Position numbers and translations under genes: made by a program. Below are positions 1 through 8,957 of a DNA stretch of 64,000 nucleotides, piece after piece. How positions within the stretch are numbered: the stretch's first letter is position 1; every line of letters begins with the position of its first letter. Location of the stretch: contig JARBJD010000043.1 in assembly GCA_033064195.1 (NCBI GenBank), positions 124,001 through 188,000 on the forward strand, given 5' to 3'. The DNA is from Blattamonas nauphoetae. Its lineage: Eukaryota > Preaxostyla > Oxymonadida. The notes under the pieces were generated by a model, which ran no database searches, had not been told where the DNA came from, and worked only from the letters and a program-made list of their open reading frames with translations.

Positions 1-34
1 TGCAGTTCAAATCACATCGCTCCTCCGCCGCCGT

Positions 35-1495
35 TCAATCTGTAGGTTTCTGGTGTGTCTGGATCACCTCGAAATGGGACATCTCCTCTTTCTTCGATCC
101 ACGCATGGCAGACGGCCTTGCACGTGTAGAATGCACTGTCAGACACTGTGAGTTGTGCTGCAGTGGTCGCAATGGCTCCTCCAGAATGTCGTGTGCATTC
201 TGTGAAGGTCGCTCCGGCGACGACGACTTGCGGTTCGATGCAGAGACGGCTCCTCCTTTGGAGCTGCTGGTTGAGGAGCAGGATGTGAAAGCATCGTTTG
301 TAACGGTGAGAACGGCAGAGGTATCGGATGGATTGAATTGGATGGCTCCTCCTTCCCCATTTCGAGAGATGGAGGCGAAGCCATCCCCGATGAGTTGCGT
401 CGTGCCTGAGAGAGTCTGCTGGCCTTCATTTGTCAAAGTTAAGTGGGAGAATGAGCAATCAAGAGTGAAAAGGGTGCGGAAACGGCTGCCGCTGAAAAGG
501 GTGTTTGTGCAACAGGCATCGCATCGATCAAAGTTTGACGAGGTGATCACGACTGAATCTGTGACATCATCCGACCAAACATCGTCCGTGCTGTTTGCGA
601 GGAGGGATGTCAAAATATTTGAAAAAGTGGAGGAGATGAGGTTGAAACGAGAGAACAGTCCCGACGAGAGGAATGGAGTGTCCTGATTCAGAGAAGTTGA
701 GAGAACTCCAAGACGGAACAGCAAGACAGTTGTTTGTTTGTGTGTCGACTGAATTAGGGGATATACATGAGTCGAGTAGTCGGATGGGCGAATGGAAATG
801 TCGGCATGGGTCCAGTGTGTCTGGCGAAGTCCATTGTATCTGGTGGTGGTCCGATATGTCTGGCGGTGGTCCAGTGTGTCTGGTGGTGAGATACCTCCAA
901 AAGTCGAGCATCTGAGGGTTGGAACATACACAATCGATTGATAACTATCACTTCATTGGACTTGTAGGTTCACTATATTTCGATTATTGTCTGTTTTGAA
1001 CATTATTATGTGATAAACATATGATTTTTCAAAATCACCATCCATAAAGTCAAAACCTGGGGTTTTTTCAGATCAACATTGACAGGACGAATTTCATCAT
1101 TCCATGACTTTTATGTGGTTCTGTCCCTTCGACACCCTCTCTATGAATCCCATCACTACCATATATGAAAACTATATTGTGATACCTTCCAGATTTCTTC
1201 AGAAATCTACCGCCAGACACATTGAACCCGTTGAGCCAGACTCTTTTCAAAACCACCAGACACAATGGACCCATGCCGAAATGTCAACCAGAGTGAGTGT
1301 GCCTCCGTGGCTGGCAAACGAGGGTGATAACGGTGTGTTGATGAACAGTACAAAGTTCAGCATGCTCAACGTGCTATAGGCGTCCAATATTGTGAGAGAT
1401 TCATTTCCTGTTTGTGAGATCGAGACGGTCAAAATCTCAATGGTGCTATTCCGCAGATTAAAGAGGGTTGGAAAGAGAATACTGAAGAAAATCAA
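35..1495 (-). pseudogene. Beta-helix (Pmp-like) surface protein remnant
   Basis: Reading frames on the minus strand carry the short repeats typical of secreted or surface right-handed beta-helix proteins: alternating small and polar residues, GGAI and GGAV turns (for example GEGGAIQFN and SKGGAVSAS near 200-360), and runs such as SFSHLTLTNEG. A second piece at 1,290-1,495 (SHGGTLTLVD) continues the pattern. The frame is interrupted by an inverted-repeat stretch at about 793-1,284 and neither end is present, so this is a decayed fragment. It lies inside the element that ends at 2,212. The exact subfamily cannot be told; fold and likely surface location are inferred from composition only. Confidence 0.5.
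793..1284. repeat. Inverted-repeat (foldback) insert within the beta-helix remnant
   Basis: A motif TCGGCATGGGTCCA at about 797 recurs in reverse complement at about 1,268-1,282. Next to it on both sides are several degenerate copies of a unit like GGTCCAGTGTGTCTGGYG, at 811-890 and 1,208-1,270. The beta-helix frame resumes on each side. The outer boundaries are approximate and no clear target duplication was found. Confidence 0.4.
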
Positions 1496-2965
1496 ATTAA
1501 CTCAGATTCAATAGCACACAATTGACGGTAGATTCCACGATCCTATCAGTTGTCACTTGGGATGCGATGCTCTGTCTTGCCAGTCTAGAAGAGATGCTGG
1601 TGACGTTCTGAGAACAAAGGACGATGAAATCAGATCAATTGTTCATACAGAGATACTTAAACATACTGATACTCTTATTGTCTACATCCATAATCTGGGG
1701 GGTGTTCTGGACCTGAAGGTCAAAATCAGTGTCCTTTCATCAAATAGAGTGGAAATGAAGGGAAAATCAGAATTTAAACCTTGTCGATTCACGCGCTGAG
1801 TTCCAGGTGAAAAGGAGATCGGACAGTCCAGTCAGTCCGGTGACTATTTGCATGATTGCATGGGCGGATCAGTGACTCAAAGTGACTCGCGACAAAAGTA
1901 TGGGGTGACGTGATGACTTGTGGCTAAATTCGTTTGATTTATCTAAAAATGAGTGTATTACTCAAAAATAGTGTGAAATGTGAAAGATAAACCAGAAAAG
2001 TCAATGGAGAGTGACGTTAGACTGTGAATGAGAATCTGAGGAAGAAAAAGGAGGAAATAAAGGTGATGATCCATCATAAAGTGACCTTCGACTGGAATGG
2101 GGGCATACTGGGTCTGCATTCCTCCAGAATTTGCCTTGTGGGGTGAGTCACCGACTCGATTTTTTTTGGTGACTGGACTCATTGATTGTGGACTGACTGG
2201 TGCCCATGCCTACTTATCAGAATCATCGTAGGCATGGGCAGCGGTCGGTCCGACTGCTCGTCGACCGACCGACTGCTTTTTTTCGCGATCGTGCCCATTT
2301 CCGGCAAAATCGATGATGAAATCGCTGAGATAGTTTTTTCACGCTTTTCTTCAATTTCCTTTGTTTCTAATTGAATTTTTGTGAAATAGTGATGATCATG
2401 TTGTTGAAAGATACTGGACTGAAACAGAACAAACACAAATGATAGAGAGTGGAGTGAACTGTGAAACTGTCCGCATTATCTCGCTCTTTTCTTCTCGTTC
2501 GTCCTTCTCTTTCTCTTCTTCCCTCTCCCCTCTTCGCAGTTCCACTGTGGCGAACGTATTTCTCCCTCCCAAACTGCTCTCCGCTGTGTGTGTCTGATTC
2601 TTCTGTCTCCATTCACTCCCTCCTCTCTGCATTCACCCCTCCCATTCCTCCATCCCCCTCTTCTTTCTTCTCGTCGGTTTTCTTCCTTCTCACTCGCAGC
2701 TTGAATTGCCCAAATAGACTCACATTCGTCTTCAGCAGCATCTTCGTCAGCGCGAACCACCCGTCGGCTTGCATCCCGTCGTTCACTGCGCAGAACGTGG
2801 GTGTGAAGGAGTGGGGTGAGATGGAGCGGCTGCTGGTGAGGGAGGGAGAGACCAGCTTCGACTACGATTACTCGCACGGTTGGAAGTTCTCGCGCTTGTC
2901 CTCACACGCTAAGAACGCCCATCGCATTCTTCCCTCACATTTCGAGTGGATTCCAAGGTGCCCGA

Positions 2966-5000
2966 TTAGGCGCTCCTCCTCTTCGCGAGCTCTTCGGCTT
3001 TCTTTCGTTCAGCGTAGTCAGAGTTGGGGCTGTGGCAATCCTCTTTGCAGTCCTTCCTTTGTGTTCGACACATTTCGATGCAATTCTCGTTCCTTTTGCA
3101 GTTTTCGACGCAGATTTCATGATCAGTCTCACACGACGCTTCGCATTCACCGCACAGTCCGTTCTCTTCCTCTTTTTCTGAGTTCGAGCACATCGATCGA
3201 CAGTCACTTCGGTAAGCACGGCACTGCATCAGACACGCTTTCTCGCCTGCGCCAGTCTTGTTGTTCTTGTCGGTTCCACACACAGACGTGCATTGAAGGA
3301 AGGTTGTGCGGCATGCTTCTTGACATTGTTGTTCTGCTGTGAGTGGAGTATGGCATCGTGTTTCACATTGCTTGGGTTGGTCTCGGCACGCGTCAATTCC
3401 TCCTTTTCCGCTTGCTCGTCTGTTAGATCTGCCACACACGCCCGTTGGCTTGAACTGGATTCATAAAGACATCTGGAAAGTGTGTCCAGTGGAGTTTTGG
3501 GATGGTTCAGTGTCAGCTTGTGAGGGTGTGGGAGTGTCCAGTGAGCACTCGTTCACGCAGTCGAAGCGACGTTTTCGATGTCGCATTTGACATTCTCTGT
3601 CTTCTCCACATTCTGCAACTTGGATTTCGAAGAGGCGCTCGCAGCGGTCTTTGCATGGCAGTGATGCCAGCTCGTCTGGTGTTGATGTGGAGACAGCAGT
3701 GGTGTCGTTTGTGTCGGGAGGTGAGGTGGATGGAGTGGTTGAGGGAGAAGAAGAGGAAGAATTAGTGTTTGGTGGGGTTTGAGTTTGATTGGCCGGGACT
3801 GTGCCGTTGCAGATGCAGCGAGAGAGAGAAATGCCAATTCGTCGTTGACTGCACATCAAACACGCCTGCTGGCAAAACACATCCCTTCGTCGCTTTCGCT
3901 TCGTGTCCAATTTTGAACTGCGAAAACATGATTGACATCCCATCTCCTCTCTTTTCCTCCTTCTTCTCTCCGTTTTTCTCGTTGTCTTCTCCACTATCTC
4001 CCGCTGTGCATTGCGTCAGTTTCGTTATGCAGGTTCGCTCGCATTCTGTCATATCGCTCTTCCCGCAATCCAACACACATCCTTCGCTTTTCTGATAACA
4101 CTGATCCACACACCACTCAGTGTTGTGCATGGAGAACGACGGGCGAGTGTTTGGAGAGTTTGGGAGAGGTGTCTGTTGGGATGAGCAGAGTTCGACGCAG
4201 TTGAGAAGCGATGAGCGGCAATTCTGTTGGCAGAAAGACAGTGAGGAGAGGATGGAGCGAGCGATGCACGATTCTCTTCGTCGCAAACTGACAGACATGA
4301 ATCGAATGCTGCAACACATGGCGCGAGTGAGGGTGGATCGAGTGTTTACGGTGAGGATGAAAAGAACGATGGTTTGCAAAGCGAGAAACACGAGCGACGA
4401 GTGTCGATGAGAGTTTGGAGAGCGCAAGTCGTCTGGTTGGATTTGGTGGAGTCCGTGTTCGAAGTTTGTTTGGCGGAGAAGTTTGCATTGGGTGATGTTC
4501 TGGTTAGTTGGAAAAATGGAGAAAATGAAAATGGGGAGAAATGAGGCGAATATGGTTGAAAGATGATGAAAAAATGGAATAAAAAGGGAGAGGAGTGTGT
4601 CAGACCTCGTTTGAGAGAAAGGGACAGCGTAGGACACATTCCATCTTCTCGTCGAAGCATTAAGCATTGCTAATGGCTCTTTCTTCGTCTTTCTCTTTCT
4701 CAGTTTTGGTTTGTTCCAGTTCGTGTTCATTTTCAGTTTTTGGGTCGTCTTCTGTCTTCTTTTGGGCGTCCGGTTTTTGGTCGCATTGGTTCGAGTAGAG
4801 ATGGTATAGTGTGAAACACATCCCATCGTACGGGGAAGAACTGATCGACGGGGATGATTTGAGGGAAGAGGAGAGCTGGATGAAGATAATATTGGGATCA
4901 CAGAGGGCGGAGGCAGAGTCGGAGGAATGGCAGAAAATAATGAAGAAAAAATGTGAACAAACCTCGTGAGCTCCCTGAATGCAACTGTGGATGCAGGGAC
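2966..5000 (-). CDS. Cysteine-rich repeat protein (CX3CX6CX3C modules), multi-exon
   Basis: On the minus strand, frames at about 4,950-5,000, 4,600-4,830, 3,930-4,490, 3,461-3,900 and 2,966-3,439 share one spacing, C-X3-C-X6-C-X3-C. Examples are CQEAC-RTTFLQ-CTSVC, CLMQC-RAYRSD-CRSMC, CEASC-ETDHEI-CVENC, CIEMC-RTQRKD-CKEDC, CVDQC-YQKSEG-CVLDC and CQQNC-RSSLLN-CVELC. The pieces are separated by stretches that look like introns, for example GTCTGA to ACCAG at about 4,605-4,498 and GTTTGT to CATCCAG at about 4,965-4,880. At least one in-frame stop (TAA, near 4,660) also falls between them, so the gene may be damaged. A spacer near 3,700-3,800 is Ser/Thr/Pro-rich. Such paired-cysteine hairpins suggest a secreted or surface protein; no family was recognised and the exon model is provisional. 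It lies wholly inside the element at 2,229-5,625. Confidence 0.5.
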
Positions 5001-5316
5001 GCTTCTTTTGGAGGCATGTCAGGTGTTAGATAATCGATGGAGGAGAAAATAGTGTTCATCTGTGGTAAAGTGGTTCAAGAATCCTGACAAGAGGAATAAT
5101 ATCATAAAAGAAATGAAAACACACTTCGCATTAGATACATGAAAAATTCTTGATTAGACTGAGGATCAAGGATCGAATTGACTGTGGAGTGGGACAACTG
5201 GTTTCGCGGAGGAGATCTTGAGTGAAAACGAGAAGCAAGTACTGAGAAGAAAAAGAATACCGTTTTGCAATTGTTTGGATTCGTGGAGATGCTGTCATAA
5301 CAAGGTTGAAGAGTCG

Positions 5317-5372
5317 GAGTCGGTCTGTCAGGCCGACTTTTTGTCCGATGTTGGGGAAGGACAGACCGACTC
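5317..5372. repeat. Imperfect palindrome, 13-bp stem
   Basis: GAGTCGGTCTGTC at 5,317-5,329 is followed by its exact reverse complement at 5,360-5,372, leaving a 30-base loop. The GGTCGG core resembles the subterminal sequence of the surrounding element, so this is probably part of its end structure. Confidence 0.5.
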
Positions 5373-5477
5373 AGGGACTCCTGAACCACGACCTCAGTCA
5401 CAGTAATTTTGAGAAAAATGTGATGAACTAATTATAGAGATGTTGTGAATCAAAAATGAGGAAAAGTAAATAATAAA

Positions 5478-5550
5478 GTGACTCTGACGGGATTCGATCC
5501 CGGGTCCGGGGAGCAAAAAGCTGCCGTGCTACCGCTCGACTAAAAGGCAC
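5478..5550 (-). tRNA. tRNA-like sequence with A and B boxes (tRNA, tRNA relic or SINE head)
   Basis: Read on the minus strand, this 73-base stretch has TAGTCGAGCGG, which fits the Pol III A box (TRGYNNARNNG), and GGATCGAATCC, which fits the B box. The ends GTG and CAC pair. A possible anticodon arm has the loop CTTTTTG (anticodon TTT, Lys). However, the acceptor and T arms are two bases out of register and the D stem pairs poorly, so a functional tRNA is doubtful. A T-rich stretch follows and the sequence lies inside a transposon. A tRNA-derived SINE head or a captured tRNA are alternatives. Confidence 0.3.
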
Positions 5551-5633
5551 TTCCAAAAAGTCGCCGACCCTTTTTTTTTTAGGGACTGGACTCGATCTTT
5601 TCAGACCGACCACTGCCCATGCCTAAATCATCG

Positions 5634-7048
5634 TCAACTGCCTTTACCTCGCAGATCCATTTTGCCTTCGAAACCGAAGTGACAGAGGAATCGCTGAAGC
5701 CCTCAACAAATACACCCATCATGAAATGATCTTTCAGAAGGTCGTGCTCCCATCGTCTCCATTCGTGACATTTCTGATCTCAAGTCTGCACACCAGCAAT
5801 AAGGGCAATGTCCACTCCCTCATGGAACTAGTGGACAGATTCATTGCCATCAGCCCGTTTCATCGTTCCACACTGGAGTTTGTTCTCGAATCACCGATTG
5901 TGATGATGGTCTCTGGTTATAGGGGGTGCATTAATTACGTCCCCTCAGGTTTTTTCAATATCTGTTAAGTTAACCTTACTGGATTTTTCGTGAATGTCTT
6001 AAACATTGGTAAGTCATGTTTCTGTTCAAATTTTCGATATTTTGTGTGATAGATCTCTCAATTCACTCATTTCTGATGGTGATTGACGAATATTTTCAGC
6101 TATGAGAAACACTTCCAGAAATCATTTCATTATCAGAGTTCTTTTCAACTCTTTTATCGTGCAGTGTTCTAAAAATGTAAAATAAGAGCCTCATTCACAT
6201 GTGCGGTGGAAAAATGAAAAGTCATTCGTTTTTCATTGGAAGGTATGAAAGTTGAGTTTTATCACCGATATCACTTATGTCATCTTCTTCTAATCTTAGA
6301 AAGACGTAAAAATGTTCAAAATGAGACTTGAATCGAATCACTTTCTAGATCCACGAAGAAGTCAGTGAAAACTCTAACCATGGTTGAAAATTCCATATGT
6401 TGAGGAAACGTGTATTTCTTCCCCTATTTCCAGAAACGAAAACTGATTTTGAGAAATGAAAATCGCAATACCTCTTTCGAGAGGATCGATTGATGAAGCG
6501 AACGAAAAGATGCATGGTTTCGTTGAAATCGACTGTCATTGACTTTAATCATCTTTGAAGCATGTTTTGAGAGTGTCTTTCGGAATGGAGATGTGGATAG
6601 ACATATGGGAATCTGTGTTGTTGACGGTGGTGTGGATCCTCCACTTACCTTCCAATGGGAAGATATTTGTTTATTCTTCAACAATTTGTGTCTTTTTCAT
6701 GTATTTGAATCCGTAGAATGGACATCCTCTTAAAATAATGTGATAGTTGATTGGGATTCGTGTGTCTGAAACAGGAACTCTGCTGAAAATCGTAAATTAA
6801 GAAGTATCATTGTGAAAAGTGTTCACTAATCTGAGCATCACAGATGTTTATGACTCATATCGGTATTGGTCATTGTCTTCATTCATCATATATCTCCCTT
6901 CTGTCGAAAGCAAACCAACTCTATTGAACTCGAATCCATCAACAGTTCGCTGTCTGAATTGAAGAAAAAAGGTGTTGAAGTGGTCCAATCAGCAAAACGA
7001 ATCATCCAAGCTCTGTTATCGGAAGGCTTCGATGACACACTCGAATAG
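5634..7048 (+). pseudogene. Family copy 1, broken by insertions
   Basis: This is the C-terminal half of the eleven-member family (described at 27,240). The 16 bases at 2,213-2,228 are its continuation on the far side of the transposon at 2,229-5,625. From 5,634 the frame reads IIVNCLYLADP, then YTHHEMIFQKVVLPSSPF and FHRSTLEFVLESPIVM up to about 5,915. A stretch of about 970 bases intrudes, and the family sequence resumes near 6,888 with SSLSELKKKGVEVVQSAKR and ends SEGFDDTLE at a TAG at 7,046-7,048, earlier than its relatives. The N-terminal half lies beyond the left edge of the window. Clearly non-functional. Confidence 0.75.
5917..6887. other. Unidentified AT-rich insertion in family copy 1
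   Basis: Family homology stops after GTCTCTGGTTA and resumes at ATCTCCCTTCTGTCG. The left edge begins TAGGGGGTGCATTAATTACG, which resembles a transposon end, but no inverted partner is seen at the right edge and no long ORF is present. Edges are good to about five bases. It may be a one-ended or decayed element. Confidence 0.4.
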
Positions 7049-7059
7049 ATGTCGATGAG

Positions 7060-7510
7060 CGAAAAGGTGAGTGATGATGGCTTCAGTGTTGTTTTTTATT
7101 GTCGCTCAATGTCACAATTACTGGGATCGAATGTGTATGATGCTGCACGGTGAGATCTGAAATGACGCGTCGAAGTCACCTCTCTCGAATGCCTCCAACC
7201 CATTTCTGCGGACTCTCCTCGGATGTTGGGAATGCGTTGATTGCTGACGCAGATGAACAGATTCTGGGATCGCCTCCAATCGTCCAGAAATGGTTTGCTC
7301 TTTTTGGTTGGTCGTTCTCAACGTGGCTGTCTTTGACTGTCACATCGTCAACCGTCCTCTCTCCAAACAATTCCTGGTGTCCCTGAACGGCACATTGTGA
7401 CCAGATTATCTTTCCCATTCTCGACTTTTGGATATCTTTGAAACACTTCTCGATTATCTCGTCGAAATGGGATGCGCCCCACTTTTCAGCGATTCCACAA
7501 CCACTCACAA
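7060..7510 (+). repeat. Conserved downstream block, family copy 1
   Basis: This block is found just 3' of ten of the eleven family copies. Landmarks are TGCGGACTCTCCTCGGATGT, ATCGTCCAGAAATGG, CACATCGTCAACCGTC and GATTATCTTTCCCA. Here an antisense frame is open across 7,176-7,526, but comparison with the block at 35,236 shows changes spread evenly over the three codon positions, so coding in either direction is not supported. Confidence 0.75.
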
Positions 7511-7534
7511 TTGAATCTCTGATCATCCCACTCG

Positions 7535-8315
7535 TTGACTATCCTCCCAGTAATTCTTCTCGTTCCTGAATCCGAGCATCAAGCAGCCTTCCGAAATCGA
7601 AGAATCAAAGCAACTCCCAACGACTTTTTGATCCTCCCAAGGTTTATTCTGCAAGCAACATCGTCAGAGATGGAACAACTTGTTGCGCAACTGGTTACGA
7701 CCGTTCAACAGCGAGGTCACATTCAGAAGCGAAAAGAAGGGTCATCAGGTCCTTCAAACGCCTCTCTGATGTCGATGTTGGACAATACCCAAGTTGGATA
7801 GTCAATAACCGAAAAAGGAAGGAATGACCAAATCCACGAGGCGCTGCTCAGATGTCGCTTTTGGAAGACTCAATGATCGCCCGATTTCTCGCCCTTTGGA
7901 CTGTGCATGCGTTAAGTCGCTTTTCAGAAGATGAGGAACTCCATCACGCCAACACTCCTCCAAACGAGCTCTCTTCTCAACACTGTCTTCACTCTCTTCA
8001 GATCGCCGTCCATTCCACTCCAAACGACAGAATGGACTCCACAACTCTCTCCTTTCCACAATTCGAGGTCACTGGCTTCACCTGCGTTATTATTTGCTGT
8101 TGGAAGGAGATCAAACTGAATGTGGGTGCATGGACGGAGAAACTCTTATCAAAAAAGGAACACGCCAGACAGGAACGTATTCGTTGCCAATGATATTTCA
8201 TTTCATTATTCTATTCTTCTTCATTTCATTTCACTGAACAATTCATGTTTTGTTCAAGCGTCTGTTTTTGGTCTCTCAATGATGACCAATGGGATGATCA
8301 TCATCGCTTCTCAAT
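7535..8315 (+). repeat. Upstream spacer, type A, for the gene that resumes at 27,240
   Basis: Homologous to 29,249-30,381 and, in reverse, to 55,790-56,930. It contains the shared stretch around GCCGTCCATTCCACTCC and ends AATGGGATGATCATCATCGC followed by TTCTCAAT, which matches sequence just before the start codon in other copies. It is cut at 8,315 by the 18.9-kb insertion. Several overlapping frames are open on both strands; none can be singled out as coding. Confidence 0.65.
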
Positions 8316-8316
8316 A

Positions 8317-8955
8317 GACCCAAACTGAATGAAGTATGGTATTTTAAATGAAGTGGGTATATTTGAATAGAACTATGGGAAATTTGAAATAACTAAGTTA
8401 TTTTGAAATAACCCACTTATTTCAGAAAGGTCAAACATATTTTAAATTAGGCACCATAACATTTTTTGAACCCACTTTCGCCATTTTCTGCTTCAAATGT
8501 ATCTCAAAAGCGAACCAGAAGCGACAAAATGTGAAGTGAAGGATGGAAAATGTTGACATGTTCGAAATTACTCACTTTGGAGGCGTCACTTCAGATCCGC
8601 CCCACTTCACTTTTCATTCCTTCTGAGTCTTTTTCTAACAGGAATGGACACTGTTCTCTGTCATTTTTTGATCAGCTACAGATTGCACATATGCAGGACA
8701 CATGAAAAAGAATAAATGAATGAGGTCAATCTGGTGATTAGAATGGTCAACTTTCGGAGTTTGATGCCCACATGGACTGACAGCAGATGACCAGCCTATT
8801 CACAATGAGCACTGAGCAGGTCGGGCGTGAGATGTGATGGCTTTGCATGGGTAGCGGAGTGTTTGATTTGACGATGTATTTGTTCTCCATCGGGGCCTTC
8901 ACGGACTCTTTTTCACACTTGTGCTTCTCTGTCTGTTCCATCGAGCTGAATTTCG
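8317..8955. other. Left terminal region of the 18.9-kb element, no gene seen
   Basis: Holds the terminal inverted repeat and palindromic AAATAAC/GTTATTT motifs to about 8,440, then sequence without a convincing ORF. Confidence 0.4.
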
Positions 8956-8957
8956 TG

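Larger units (their letters stand above)
1..2212. mobile_element. Right-hand part of a TIR element (hAT-like), left end outside window
   Basis: The stretch ends at 2,212 with the same terminal motif (TGCCCATGCCTA) as the right end of the complete element at 2,229-5,625. The 16 bases between the two elements, CTTATCAGAATCATCG, continue in frame into the family-gene fragment that resumes at 5,634. So two elements of one family appear to have landed 16 bases apart in the same gene. The matching left end and the CTTATCAG duplication expected beside it are not found in 1-2,212 and probably lie upstream of the window. Apart from the beta-helix remnant at 35-1,495, the stretch 1,500-2,130 shows only short unconvincing ORFs. 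Confidence 0.45.
2229..5625. mobile_element. hAT-like TIR element with 8-bp target duplication
   Basis: The ends are inverted copies of TAGGCATGGGCAG, followed by GGTCGGTC-type subterminal sequence. They are flanked by the direct repeat AATCATCG at 2,221-2,228 and 5,626-5,633. The flanks join into a continuous family-gene reading frame (LIRIIVNCLYLADP) when the element and one repeat copy are left out, which fixes the boundaries. An 8-bp duplication with a TIR beginning TAG fits the hAT superfamily, but no hAT transposase is visible, so it is non-autonomous. It carries a cysteine-rich gene on the minus strand and a tRNA-like sequence near its right end. Confidence 0.75.

Noticed and set aside
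2461-3342. Plus-strand ORF of 293 codons, Ser/Phe/Arg-rich
   Set aside because: It is the complement of the cysteine-rich minus-strand exons and of a purine-rich stretch; its composition is what antisense of such sequence gives, and it shows no domain.
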